DNA from: Ilumatobacter sp963746265
GTDB taxonomy: Bacteria; Actinomycetota; Acidimicrobiia; Acidimicrobiales; Ilumatobacteraceae
Assembly: GCA_963746265.1 (NCBI GenBank)
Contig: CAVVAM010000014.1
Span: forward strand, 248,001 to 312,000
Length of the DNA stretch: 64,000 nucleotides
Direction of reading: 5' to 3'
Position 1 is the stretch's first letter. Each line of letters begins with the position of its first letter. A program made the translations under genes and the position numbers. Under the pieces are notes generated by a model, which ran no database searches, was not told where the DNA came from, and was given only the letters and a program-made list of their open reading frames with translations. Shown here in pieces: positions 30,802 through 39,746 of this stretch.

Positions 30802-31908
30802 ATGGACTTCAATTGGACCGATGACCAGGTTGTTCTCCGCGAGCAGGCCCGAGAGGTCGCGGCGTCGGCGGTCCAACGGTACGGCCGACACAACGACTCG
30901 TGGATCAACGGCTTCTCCAAGGAGTTCGCGATCGAGATGGCCGAGCTGGGCTGGATCGGTCTGACCTGGCCGACGGAATTCGGTGGCGGAGGACGGCCGC
31001 CGATCGACCGGCTGATCATCGGTGAGGAACTGATCGCCGCGGGTGCTCCGATCGCGGCGATGTGGTTCGCCGACCGGCAGATGGGCCCGTCGTTGATCTC
31101 GTACGGGCGACCGGATCAGCAGGAGGAGTTCCTCCCCGGCATGTTGTCGGGCGAGACCACGTGGTGCATCGGCATGTCGGAACCGAACGCCGGCAGCGAC
31201 CTCGCGAGCCTGAAGACACAGGCCGTCCGCGACGGCGACGAGTACGTGATCAACGGCCAGAAGATCTGGACCAGCTTCGGGCTCGTCGCTGACTACTGCT
31301 ACGTGATCTGCCGGACCAGCAGTGACGGCCCCCCACACCAGGGGATCAGCGAGATCATCGTCCCGATGGACACCCCTGGCATCGAGGCCCGGCCGATCAA
31401 GGACATGACCACCAACCAGCACTTCTCGGAAGTGTTCTTCACCGACGCACGGGTGCCCGTCACGAACCTCGTGGGCATCGAGGGCAACGCCTTCAAGCAG
31501 ACGATGACCCAACTCGAACACGAACGCGGCGGGATCGACCGGCTCGTGAGCAATCAGGCGTTGTTCCAGCTCGCGCTCGAGCGCGCCGACACCACCGATC
31601 CGCGGATCCGCCAGGAGATCGCCGTGCTGGAGACCGGGTACCGACTCGGCCGCATCCTCGTCACCCGAGAGGTGCTCAAACAGGCCCCGAGGGGATTCTC
31701 GGCGGCGACCAAGTGCTTCTGCACCGAACACGAGTGGCGTGTCGCCGAGTTCGTCGCCCGCGTCTTCGGCGCCGAGGCGACCGTGTGGAACGACGTGGTC
31801 CACGGGCTGCTCTACGCACCGGGCTACACCATCATGGGCGGCACGTCGAACATCATGCGCAACATCCTGGGCGAGCGCGTGCTGGGTCTTCCCCGCGAAC
31901 CGCGCTGA
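30802..31908 (+). CDS. acyl-CoA dehydrogenase family protein
   Basis: 368 residues: N-terminal helices, the FAD-binding middle domain (CIGMSEPNAGSDLASLKTQAV; GQKIWTSFG), and a C-terminal helical bundle ending GYTIMGGTSNIMRNILGERVLGL. The common catalytic Glu of the YEGTSEI position is replaced here (MGGTSN). A Glu in LEHERGG (239 or 241) could serve as the base, as in isovaleryl-CoA and some steroid-side-chain dehydrogenases. It oxidises an unknown acyl-CoA at the alpha-beta bond, or is catalytically divergent. It is convergent with the EamA pseudogene, 3 nt between stops. Confidence 0.85.
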   Translation: MDFNWTDDQVVLREQAREVAASAVQRYGRHNDSWINGFSKEFAIEMAELGWIGLTWPTEFGGGGRPPIDRLIIGEELIAAGAPIAAMWFADRQMGPSLISYGRPDQQEEFLPGMLSGETTWCIGMSEPNAGSDLASLKTQAVRDGDEYVINGQKIWTSFGLVADYCYVICRTSSDGPPHQGISEIIVPMDTPGIEARPIKDMTTNQHFSEVFFTDARVPVTNLVGIEGNAFKQTMTQLEHERGGIDRLVSNQALFQLALERADTTDPRIRQEIAVLETGYRLGRILVTREVLKQAPRGFSAATKCFCTEHEWRVAEFVARVFGAEATVWNDVVHGLLYAPGYTIMGGTSNIMRNILGERVLGLPREPR

Positions 31909-31911
31909 GCC

Positions 31912-32797
31912 TCACGCCCCGACGGTGATGCACGCCACGGAAGCGCAGGCCACGAGCATGCCGGTCAACTGCCATCTCGTCGCCCGTCCGCGGTCGAGCA
32001 CGGTGACGAGTGCCACCGTGCTCGCCGGATAGAGCGCGACCAGCACGGCGACCGACGACAGCGGGCCCCGACGCGTCGCCAGCAGGTACAACCCGTTCGC
32101 CGCCCCGGCCATGAGCCCGATCGCAAGTCCGGGCAGCAACACTCACCGACCCAGGGCCAGACCGGGATCGGCGTGGCGACGCGACCACGCGAGCGCGGAC
32201 ACGAGCAAGGGGGTGGCTCCGATCCGGGCCGTGAGCAACGGCCACAGTCCGCTGTCACCAGTACGTGAGAACGCCACGAACAGCATCCCGATCGCCGCAC
32301 CGACCGCGGTCGCGGCGGCCATGGTCGCGAACGAGACCAGCGCGTGCCCGACGCCGACCGCCCCGTCCCACATCCTCGCGACCATCCCGTCGAGCGTTCC
32401 GCCGACGAGCAGGACCGCCCGCAGCGACAACACGATGCCGCCGCCCGCCAGCGCTCCCGGACGTTCTCCCAGCCCGAGCCCGACGAGCACCGGCACGGCT
32501 GCGGCGACGACGCCGGTGACCGGTGCGACCACCGTCATGTCTCCCTTGGACAGGGACAGATAGAGACCCAGTACTCCGACGCTGCCGGCGACACCGCCGG
32601 CGATACCTCCCCACCGCGCGCCCGGACGGAGCGGTGGCCTCGATCACCGGCACCACCGCAAGCGTGACGCACAGGAGCGCGAGCTCCGCGGTCAGTGTGA
32701 CGACGATCGGGCGCCACCGTCTGCTGGCCCGACCGCCGACGTAGTCCGACACGCCGTAGACGAAGCCCGAGACGAGCGCGAGCAGGATCGCCGCCTC
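31912..32797 (-). pseudogene. EamA/DMT-family transporter, degraded
   Basis: Reading right to left, one frame gives AAILLALVSGFVYGVSDYVGG, a typical EamA first helix, but has no start codon and an upstream TGA. Near 32620-32640 the reading must shift frame to continue as WGGIAGGVAGSVG and MTVVAPVTGVVAAAVPVLVG. An in-frame TGA at 32143-32145 then splits off the last two or three helices (VLLPGLAIGLMAGAANGLYLL). Three independent lesions make a real pseudogene more likely than sequencing error. The intact protein would have been a ten-helix drug/metabolite exporter of ~290 residues. Confidence 0.8.
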
Positions 32798-32897
32798 GCA
32801 GGTGTACCAGCCCGATCGACCGGCCGGCCCGATCGAACGTCACGCAGTCGTCACGAACCGGGGGAACCGTCGCGTCGACCTGCGACGTCAGACCTCC

Positions 32898-34649
32898 ATG
32901 AAGCGCAGCAACGTGAACAAGACAGTGGCCATCCTGGCGACCCTGGGAGTGATCCTGGCCGGCTGCGGCGGGGATGACGACGACGGCGGCGAGCTCGGAT
33001 CGGAGGACACCGAGGAGGGGATCTTCGACGACTCCGATCCGTCGGATGGCGGTCGCACCGGTCGCCCCTCGGACGCCGAGGACGAGACCACCGGCGACGG
33101 TGACTCGTCCGACGTCGAGGGTGGGCTGGTCGACGAGGGCGTCGACGTGTCGGAGGAGGTGGACGATGCGGCGGACGATGCGGCGGACGACGTCATGGTG
33201 GCGCCCGCTGCCGAGTCCATCGGCGGGTCGGCCGATGCGGAGGGCGGTCTGTTCGGCGGCGACGAGCCGCGGCCCGACGGGAATCGTCAGCGGGGCAACA
33301 CGTTCGAGGACTACGGCTTTCGCGACTTCGTCACCACGTCCGTCGACCCGCTGTCGACGTTCGCGCTCGACGTCGACACCGGTTCCTACTCGGTCGCTCG
33401 GCGCTGGCTCGACGAGGGCACGTTGCCGCCGCGTGAGTCGGTCCGCCCCGAGGAGTACGTCAACGCCTTCGCATACGACTACGACGCTCCTCGCGATGGC
33501 CTGGAGCTGACCGTCGACGGCGGGCCGTCACCGTTCGGCGACGACCGCCACCTCGTCAGGATCGGCGTGCAGGGCGAATTCGTCGACGAGCGCGGTCCGG
33601 CTGCGTTGACGTTCGTCATCGACACGTCCGGGTCGATGGACCGCGACGACCGGCTCGGCCTCGTGAAGGAGTCCCTGACGATCCTCGTCGACCAACTCGA
33701 CGAGGACGACACCGTCGCGATCGTCACGTACGACGACAGCTCGGGTGTGGTGCTCAGGCCGACCGCGGTCGCCGAACGCGACGAGATCCTGGAAGCGATC
33801 GATCGCCTTCGACCGGGCGGTTCGACCAATCTCGAAGCGGGCCTTCGCCAGGGGTACGCGCTCGCTTCCGACGCCTTCCGGCGCGACGGTCTCAACCGGG
33901 TCGTGCTCGCGTCCGACGGCGTGGCCAACGTCGGAACGACGGATCCGGATCGGCTCGCTCGCATGATCCGCGACGACGCCGACCGGGGTATCGATCTCGT
34001 CACGGTCGGCTTCGGAATGGGCAATTTCAACGACGTGACGATGGAGCAGCTCGCCGATCAGGGCGACGGCTTCTACGCCTACGTCGACACCGAGGACGAG
34101 GCCGAGCGGTTGTTCGAGGACGAACTCACGTCGACCCTGCTGACGATCGCCAAGGACGCGAAGATCCAGGTGGCGTTCGACGCCGAGGTCGTCGGCTCGT
34201 ACCGCCTGATCGGATTCGAGAATCGCGGGGTTCTCGACCGCGACTTCCGCGACGACGACGTCGACGCTGGCGAACTCGGCGCCGGGCATCAGGTGACCGC
34301 CCTCTACGAGGTGGAGTTGCGTCGAGACGTGTCGCTCGACGACCGCGGCGACATCGGCGAGGTGTTCCTGCGCTGGGAGGACCCCGACAGCGGCGAAGTG
34401 ATCGAGATCGACGAGGACATCGACCTCCGCGACATCGAGGAGGAGTGGCGTGAGACCCCGCTCGACTTCCAGCTTGCGACCGTGGCCGCCGTGTTCGCCG
34501 AGATCCTCCGAGAGAATCCGCACGCCGGACTCGGGTACGACGCACTGCCCGACCTGCTCGAGGAGACCGAGCGACTCGCCGACGACATGCACGACCGCCG
34601 GGTCGACGGCCTCGTCCACCTGATCGAGCAAGCCGACCACCTCGTCTGA
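32898..34649 (+). CDS. YfbK-like VWA-domain lipoprotein
   Basis: 583 residues. A signal peptide with lipobox VILAGC (Cys23) is followed by a very acidic low-complexity region (about 24-130). Next come the YfbK-type N-terminal domain (NTFEDYGFRDFVTTSVDPLSTFALDVDTGSYS; RPEEYVNAFAYDY), a VWA domain with the MIDAS motif DTSGS at 242-246, and a C-terminal DUF3520-like domain. VWA domains bind ligands through a divalent metal. The substrate is unknown, and outer-surface protein interaction or sensing is likely. Start chosen at the signal peptide. A long stem-loop follows the stop. Confidence 0.88.
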   Translation: MKRSNVNKTVAILATLGVILAGCGGDDDDGGELGSEDTEEGIFDDSDPSDGGRTGRPSDAEDETTGDGDSSDVEGGLVDEGVDVSEEVDDAADDAADDVMVAPAAESIGGSADAEGGLFGGDEPRPDGNRQRGNTFEDYGFRDFVTTSVDPLSTFALDVDTGSYSVARRWLDEGTLPPRESVRPEEYVNAFAYDYDAPRDGLELTVDGGPSPFGDDRHLVRIGVQGEFVDERGPAALTFVIDTSGSMDRDDRLGLVKESLTILVDQLDEDDTVAIVTYDDSSGVVLRPTAVAERDEILEAIDRLRPGGSTNLEAGLRQGYALASDAFRRDGLNRVVLASDGVANVGTTDPDRLARMIRDDADRGIDLVTVGFGMGNFNDVTMEQLADQGDGFYAYVDTEDEAERLFEDELTSTLLTIAKDAKIQVAFDAEVVGSYRLIGFENRGVLDRDFRDDDVDAGELGAGHQVTALYEVELRRDVSLDDRGDIGEVFLRWEDPDSGEVIEIDEDIDLRDIEEEWRETPLDFQLATVAAVFAEILRENPHAGLGYDALPDLLEETERLADDMHDRRVDGLVHLIEQADHLV

Positions 34650-34651
34650 TC

Positions 34652-34694
34652 GGCGCGAGCGATCAGGGGGTCACCTCCTCTGATCGCTCGCGCC
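34652..34694 (+). terminator. long perfect hairpin after the VWA gene
   Basis: GGCGCGAGCGATCAG pairs perfectly with CTGATCGCTCGCGCC (15 bp) around a 13-nt loop, starting 3 nt after the stop codon. There is no T-tract. It is very likely a terminator separating the VWA gene from the zwf operon. Confidence 0.65.
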
Positions 34695-34744
34695 GTCCGC
34701 GGCCGAGGGGTTGAGGACGGCCGGGAGCGGGTACCGCCCTGTGC

Positions 34745-36085
34745 ATGACAGATCCGACCACCCGAACAGACGCGCTCGTGATGTTCGGGGTCACGGGCGA
34801 CCTGGGCCACAAGAAGCTCTTTCCGGCGATCTACGAGCTCGCAGCTGCCGGCCTGCTCGACGGTCCGGTGATCGGTGTCGGGCGCAGCGAGTACACCGAC
34901 GAGGACCTTCGCGACATGTTCGACGACGCGATCGGCGATCATCGACCGGCCGGAGGCGGCGAGGTCGACCTCTCGATCGCCGCCAACATCGATCTGTCCT
35001 ACGTCCGGGGCGACTCGACCGAACGTGCGGTCTACGCGGAGCTGGCCCAGCGGCTCGGTGGCTGCGAGCGGCCGCTCGTGTACGCCGCGCTCCCACCGGA
35101 CATCTTCGCCGCGGTCGCGGAGGGCATCGCCATCAGCGCGCTGCCGGCCGGTACCCGACTGGTCGTCGAGAAGCCGTTCGGGGACGGCGCCGAGTCCGCA
35201 CGCGAGCTGCACCGCAGGATCACCGATTCGATACCGGACGAGCAGCTGTTCGTCGTCGACCACTTCCTCGCCAAGGCGGCGATCGAGAACATCTTGACCG
35301 TCCGCAGCGTCAACCCGTTGGTGGACAACTCCCTCTGCGCCGAACGGGTCGACGCCATCGACATCACCATGTACGAGACGGGCGGTGTCGACGGTCGTGG
35401 ATCGTTCTACGAAGGCGTGGGAGCGATCAAGGACGTCGTACAGAACCACCTGATGGAGATGCTGGCCATGGTCACGATGGAGCCGCCGGTCGACGGTTCC
35501 GACGGCGCCTTCTCCGACGCTCGGGTGGCCCTGCTTCGCTCGGTCCGGCCGATTCCCGCCGGAGACGTCGTACTCGGCCAGTACCGGGGCTATCGAGAGC
35601 TCGACGACGTCGCCGACGACTCGACCGTCGAGACCTACGCCTCGATCGTCCTGGCGATCGACAACGATCGATGGCGCGGCGTCCCGATCACCATCCGAAC
35701 CGGGAAGCGACTCGGCGAGGAGCGCACCGACGTCGTGTTCCACCTCACCAACACGACCCGGGCAGCGACCTCGCACGGCAACCGCATCCGTTTCACGGTC
35801 AAGCCGGATGCCTCCGCGTCGTTCGACATCGACGTGATCGATCCCACCACGCACGACACGAGGCCGACGACGATCTACGCGTGCGGGCCCGACGACCACG
35901 GGCCCCTCGGCGACTATGCCGTGATGTTCGACAACGCCATGGACGGCGACCCCCGCCACTTCGCGCAGATCGACGGGATCCTGGCCGCCTGGAGGATCGT
36001 CGAGCCGATCCTCTCCGCGAAACACCGGCTCTACGAGTACGAGCCCGGCTCGTCCGGGCCCGATGCGACACCGCTCGATCCATGA
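34745..36085 (+). CDS. zwf: glucose-6-phosphate dehydrogenase family protein
   Basis: 446 residues, about 40-60 shorter than typical G6PDH. FGVTGDLGHKKLFPAIYEL is the NADP-binding fingerprint. EKPFG, VDHFLAKAAIENIL (His173, equivalent to the substrate-binding DHYLGKE segment but with the usual Gly-Lys-Glu changed) and RGSFYEGVGAIKDVVQNHLMEML follow. It oxidises glucose 6-phosphate to 6-phosphogluconolactone in the oxidative pentose-phosphate or Entner-Doudoroff route. The altered active-site segment may mean a different hexose phosphate or cofactor preference. It overlaps the GH15 gene (ATGA) and heads a three-gene operon. Confidence 0.85.
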   Translation: MTDPTTRTDALVMFGVTGDLGHKKLFPAIYELAAAGLLDGPVIGVGRSEYTDEDLRDMFDDAIGDHRPAGGGEVDLSIAANIDLSYVRGDSTERAVYAELAQRLGGCERPLVYAALPPDIFAAVAEGIAISALPAGTRLVVEKPFGDGAESARELHRRITDSIPDEQLFVVDHFLAKAAIENILTVRSVNPLVDNSLCAERVDAIDITMYETGGVDGRGSFYEGVGAIKDVVQNHLMEMLAMVTMEPPVDGSDGAFSDARVALLRSVRPIPAGDVVLGQYRGYRELDDVADDSTVETYASIVLAIDNDRWRGVPITIRTGKRLGEERTDVVFHLTNTTRAATSHGNRIRFTVKPDASASFDIDVIDPTTHDTRPTTIYACGPDDHGPLGDYAVMFDNAMDGDPRHFAQIDGILAAWRIVEPILSAKHRLYEYEPGSSGPDATPLDP

Positions 36086-37881
36086 GTCTCGATCTGGAGC
36101 AGTACGGCGTCGTCGGTGACCTCCGCACGCTCGGTGTCGTCGCCGACACGGGATCGGTCGACTGGTTCTGCTGGCCCCGGTTCGATTCGCCGTCGGTGTT
36201 CGGACGCCTGCTCGACGACGACGGCGGTCACTGGACGATCGAACCGACAGCGACAGTGACCGCTCGGAAGCAGGTCTACCTGTCGGCCACCAACATCCTG
36301 GTCACGCGCCTGCACACCGAGTCGGGCGTCGTGGAGATCGAGGACCTGATGGCGGTGGACACCGACGAGCGAGCGCTGGTGCGGCGTGTTCACTGTGTCC
36401 GCGGCCACGTCGACATGCGCAGCACCGCCGTCTTCCGACCCGACTACGGACGCCTGGACGCCGTGATCGAGACCTCGGGCGAGGGTCACAGGATTCACAT
36501 CGGTGACGACGAAGCGCTCGTACTGACGGCCTCGGTCGGCCTGCAGCGCGACGGCGACGCAACCGTCGCGGCCTCGTTCTCGCTGGCCGAACGCGAGACG
36601 GCGTGGTTCGCACTCGGGCCGCTTTCGAACATCGCCACCGACGACGCGATCGACGAGACCGTAGACGCGGCACGGCGCTTCTGGCAGGCCTGGTCGGCGA
36701 GGAGCACGTATCGAGGTCGCTGGCGCGAGGCGGTCGAGCGGTCCGCGCTTGCGCTCAAGCTGCTGACGTGCGCGGACAGCGGTGGACTGATCGCCGCTGG
36801 TACGACGAGCCTGCCGGAGATCGTCGGCGGCGAACGCAACTGGGACTACCGCTACGTGTGGATCCGCGACGCGGCGTTCACCCTCTACGCCCTGCTCGAA
36901 CTCGGGTACGGCGACGAGGCCGACGCCTTCACCTCGTGGTTGACCGACCGGATGGAGACATGCGCCGACCGATGCGGCGACGCCGAGAACCCGCCGCTGT
37001 CGCCCCTGTACGACCTCGATGGCCACGACGAGATCACCGAGACCACCCTCGATCACTGGAACGGCTACGCCGACAGTCGTCCGGTTCGAATCGGCAACGG
37101 CGCGAGCGGCCAGATGCAGCTCGACATCTACGGCGAACTCATCGACTCCGTGTACATCGCGGACAAGCAGGGCACTGGCATCAGCCTCACGACGTGGGAG
37201 CACGTCCGAACGATCGTCGACTGGGTCATCGAGCACTGGCAGACGCCCGACGACGGCATGTGGGAGGCTCGCAGCGGTCCCCGGAGGTACACGTCGTCGC
37301 TGCTGATGTGCTGGGTGGCCGTCGAGCGAGCGATCCGCATGGCGCGGCGCCGCGGCCGGCCGGCCGACCTAACAGCATGGAATCGGGCTCGTGACGAGAT
37401 GCACGGCACGCTCGTCGAGCGCGGCTTCAATCGTGAGCTCGGCGCGTTCACCCAGACCCTGGACGGATCGACACTGGACGCGTCGATCCTGCTGGCTCCG
37501 CTGGTGAAGTTCGTCGCACCCGACGATCCGATGTGGCTCAGCACGCTCGATGCGATCGGCGACACGCTCGCTCGGGGTCCGCTCGTCGATCGATACGACC
37601 ACGATGCGACCGACGACGGCCTCGAGGGCAACGAGGGATCGTTCACGATCTGCTCGTTCTGGTACATCGAGGCCCTCAGCCGTGCCGGGCGGGTCGACGA
37701 AGCACGCATGCACTTCGACCGGCTCCTGACGTACGCGACGCCGACCGGTCTCTTCAGCGAGGAGATCGGACCTCACGGACGCCTGCTCGGCAACTTTCCG
37801 CAGGCCTTCACGCACCTGGCGCTGATCAGCGCCGCCGTCAGCCTCGACGAGGCCCTGTCCGCGAAGGAGAACTCCCAGTGA
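36082..37881 (+). CDS. GH15-family glycoside hydrolase (trehalase/glucoamylase type)
   Basis: 599 residues in the two-domain layout of bacterial GH15. An N-terminal beta-sandwich starts with the characteristic YGVVGDLRTLGVVADTGSVDWFCWPRFDSPSVF. An (alpha/alpha)6 barrel follows, with ERNWDYRYVWIRDAAFTLYALLELG, SGQMQLDIYGELIDSVY and GNEGSFTICSFWYIEAL, which carries the conserved Glu. Actinobacterial homologues include trehalases, so trehalose or an alpha-glucan is the likely substrate and glucose the product. It has no signal peptide, so it is cytosolic. It overlaps both neighbours (ATGA with zwf, GTGA with mscS). Confidence 0.87.
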   Translation: MSLDLEQYGVVGDLRTLGVVADTGSVDWFCWPRFDSPSVFGRLLDDDGGHWTIEPTATVTARKQVYLSATNILVTRLHTESGVVEIEDLMAVDTDERALVRRVHCVRGHVDMRSTAVFRPDYGRLDAVIETSGEGHRIHIGDDEALVLTASVGLQRDGDATVAASFSLAERETAWFALGPLSNIATDDAIDETVDAARRFWQAWSARSTYRGRWREAVERSALALKLLTCADSGGLIAAGTTSLPEIVGGERNWDYRYVWIRDAAFTLYALLELGYGDEADAFTSWLTDRMETCADRCGDAENPPLSPLYDLDGHDEITETTLDHWNGYADSRPVRIGNGASGQMQLDIYGELIDSVYIADKQGTGISLTTWEHVRTIVDWVIEHWQTPDDGMWEARSGPRRYTSSLLMCWVAVERAIRMARRRGRPADLTAWNRARDEMHGTLVERGFNRELGAFTQTLDGSTLDASILLAPLVKFVAPDDPMWLSTLDAIGDTLARGPLVDRYDHDATDDGLEGNEGSFTICSFWYIEALSRAGRVDEARMHFDRLLTYATPTGLFSEEIGPHGRLLGNFPQAFTHLALISAAVSLDEALSAKENSQ

Positions 37882-38726
37882 CCTACATCGCCGTTGCAGC
37901 GTTCGCGCCGATCCTGGCCGCCGAGACCGAGGACTGGATCCGGGCCGGCGCCATCATCGTCGGCGGTGCCATCGGCGCCTTTGCAGTCGCGTGGGTCGTC
38001 AAGCACCTCATGCGCGGCCAGAGCCAGATGATCGCCTCGCTCCTGGCACGCGTGCTCGGCGGTGTCGTCCTGGTGGTCGGTGTCGTCTACGGGTTGAACT
38101 CGGTCGGTGTGGCGATCGGCCCTCTCCTGGGGGCGCTGGGCGTCGCCGGCTTCGCGGTCGCATTCGCGCTGAAGGACATCCTCGCCAACATCCTCGCCGG
38201 CGTCCTGATCCAGATCCGGCGTCCGTTCGAGATCGGTCACCTCGTGAAACTCGGCGAGGGCGAGTATCTCGGCCGGGTCGATGACGTGACGTTGAGAACG
38301 GTCGTGATGACGTCCGTCGGCGGCGAACAGGTCATCATCCCGTGCTCGCAGGTGATCGACGGGTCGATCGAGAACTGGTCGGCCAACCGCTACCGGCGCG
38401 CCGACGTGATCGTCGGCGTCGACTACGACGCGGACGTCGACCACGCCGTCGACATCCTCCGCTCGGCGATGGCGGATGTCGACGGCGCACTGACCGATCG
38501 CGAGAACAAGGTGGTCATCGACGGCTTTGGCGGTAGCAGCGTCGACATCCGCCTGCTCGTGTGGCACGACCTCGACGAGGTTCACTTCCTGGACTTCCGG
38601 CATCGTGTCGCACGGGCCGCCAAGTACGCGCTCGACGAGGCGGACATCGGCATCCCGTTCCCGATCCGAACGCTCGACGTGCCGGCCGGGTCGCCGCTCG
38701 CCCAGATCGCGGCCGCTGCCGACTGA
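37878..38726 (+). CDS. MscS-family mechanosensitive channel
   Basis: 282 residues from GTG 37878, with AAGGAG 8 nt upstream, overlapping the GH15 stop. There are three hydrophobic helices (about 20-45, 60-85, 87-115). The last is the pore-lining TM3-like helix with small residues (GPLLGALGVAGFAVAFALKDILANILAG). A beta-domain (FEIGHLVKLGEGEYLGRVDDVTLRTVV; IIPCSQVIDGSIENWS) and an alpha-beta domain follow. MscS channels release solutes on hypo-osmotic shock. Coupling to a probable trehalase suggests an osmotic-response operon. Confidence 0.9.
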   Translation: MTYIAVAAFAPILAAETEDWIRAGAIIVGGAIGAFAVAWVVKHLMRGQSQMIASLLARVLGGVVLVVGVVYGLNSVGVAIGPLLGALGVAGFAVAFALKDILANILAGVLIQIRRPFEIGHLVKLGEGEYLGRVDDVTLRTVVMTSVGGEQVIIPCSQVIDGSIENWSANRYRRADVIVGVDYDADVDHAVDILRSAMADVDGALTDRENKVVIDGFGGSSVDIRLLVWHDLDEVHFLDFRHRVARAAKYALDEADIGIPFPIRTLDVPAGSPLAQIAAAAD

Positions 38727-38731
38727 CTCCA

Positions 38732-38749
38732 CCGACTGACGTCAGTCGG
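38732..38749. terminator. 18-bp perfect palindrome between convergent operons
   Basis: CCGACTGACGTCAGTCGG is perfectly palindromic and covers the 15-bp gap between the mscS stop and the ABC ATPase stop. It can form a 7-bp hairpin on either RNA strand. It is a probable bidirectional terminator, without T-tracts. Confidence 0.45.
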
Positions 38750-39746
38750 GCCGGACGACGACGGGCTCGTGCCCGGGCCGCATCGACGGCTCGACAGAGG
38801 TGCCGACTGCGATGCGGTCGAGATGTGATCGGAGGGAACGAACGGTCGCTCCCGATGCGAGCTGAACGGTGTAGCACCAACTCGACCCGCGGAACTCGGC
38901 GGCCACGATCTCCGCGGATCCGTCGCCGCCGCAGCTGAACGTCAGGTCGTCGGGTCGGATCATGGCGAGTGCGTCACCGGCCTCGATCGGCGCCACGCCG
39001 TCGATGTCCGACGCAGCGTCATTCCATGACAGGAAGCTCGCCTCGCCCATGAACGCGGCAACGAACCGGTTCGTGGGCAGGTGGAAGACCGTCTCCGGAG
39101 TGTCGAGCTGGACGATCCGACCGGCGCGCATCACGGCGACTCGGTCGCCGACCGCCATGGCATCGGATTGGTCGTGCGTCACGAGGATCGCAGGCGTGCG
39201 GGTGGAACGCAGGATCGTTGCGACGTCATCGCGGACACGCGACCGGAGGTTGGGATCGAGGCTCGCGAACGGCTCGTCGAGCAACAGCAATGCCGGTCGC
39301 GGGGCGAGCGCACGGGCCAGCGCGACGCGCTGCCGCTCACCACCCGACAACTCGTGTGGGTACCGCTCGCCGTACTCGGCCAGGCCGACGAGCTCGAGCA
39401 TCACCCGAACGCGTTCGCCCCGATCTTCGTGCCGGACGCCGAACGCGATGTTCTTGGCCACGGTCAGGTGGGGGAAGAGCGCATGCTCCTGGAACACGAG
39501 TCCGACCCGGCGGACCTCCGGTGGCGTCGACCGCCGGCCGTCGTCGACGACTCGGCCGCCGAGCTCGATCGAGCCCGTCTCGGTCGGCTGCAGGCCGGCG
39601 ATCATGCGCAAGAGGGTCGACTTCCCGCATCCGCTCGGACCGACGAGCGCCAACAACTCGTGATCGCCGAGTTCGAGCGAGACACCGTCGACCGCGGCGG
39701 ATCCGTCGAACCGCTTGGACACGCCGTCGACGCGGAGCGCGGTCAT
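38742..39746 (-). CDS. fbpC: ferric-iron-type ABC transporter ATP-binding protein
   Basis: 334 residues with Walker A GPSGCGKST, Q-loop VFQEHALFPH, signature LSGGERQRVALARAL, Walker B LLLLDEPFASLD and H-loop LVTHDQ. The C-terminal ~100 residues form a TOBE-like regulatory domain, as in FbpC/PotA proteins. It energises uptake through the two-half permease encoded upstream. The ATG (39746) overlaps the permease stop (ATGA), so it is translationally coupled as the last gene of the four-gene minus-strand operon. Confidence 0.88.
   Translation of the reverse strand: MTALRVDGVSKRFDGSAAVDGVSLELGDHELLALVGPSGCGKSTLLRMIAGLQPTETGSIELGGRVVDDGRRSTPPEVRRVGLVFQEHALFPHLTVAKNIAFGVRHEDRGERVRVMLELVGLAEYGERYPHELSGGERQRVALARALAPRPALLLLDEPFASLDPNLRSRVRDDVATILRSTRTPAILVTHDQSDAMAVGDRVAVMRAGRIVQLDTPETVFHLPTNRFVAAFMGEASFLSWNDAASDIDGVAPIEAGDALAMIRPDDLTFSCGGDGSAEIVAAEFRGSSWCYTVQLASGATVRSLRSHLDRIAVGTSVEPSMRPGHEPVVVRPD

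Noticed and set aside
34652..34694. Possible tRNA or structured RNA
   Set aside because: It is a simple 15-bp hairpin with one loop; no cloverleaf arms or CCA-end geometry.
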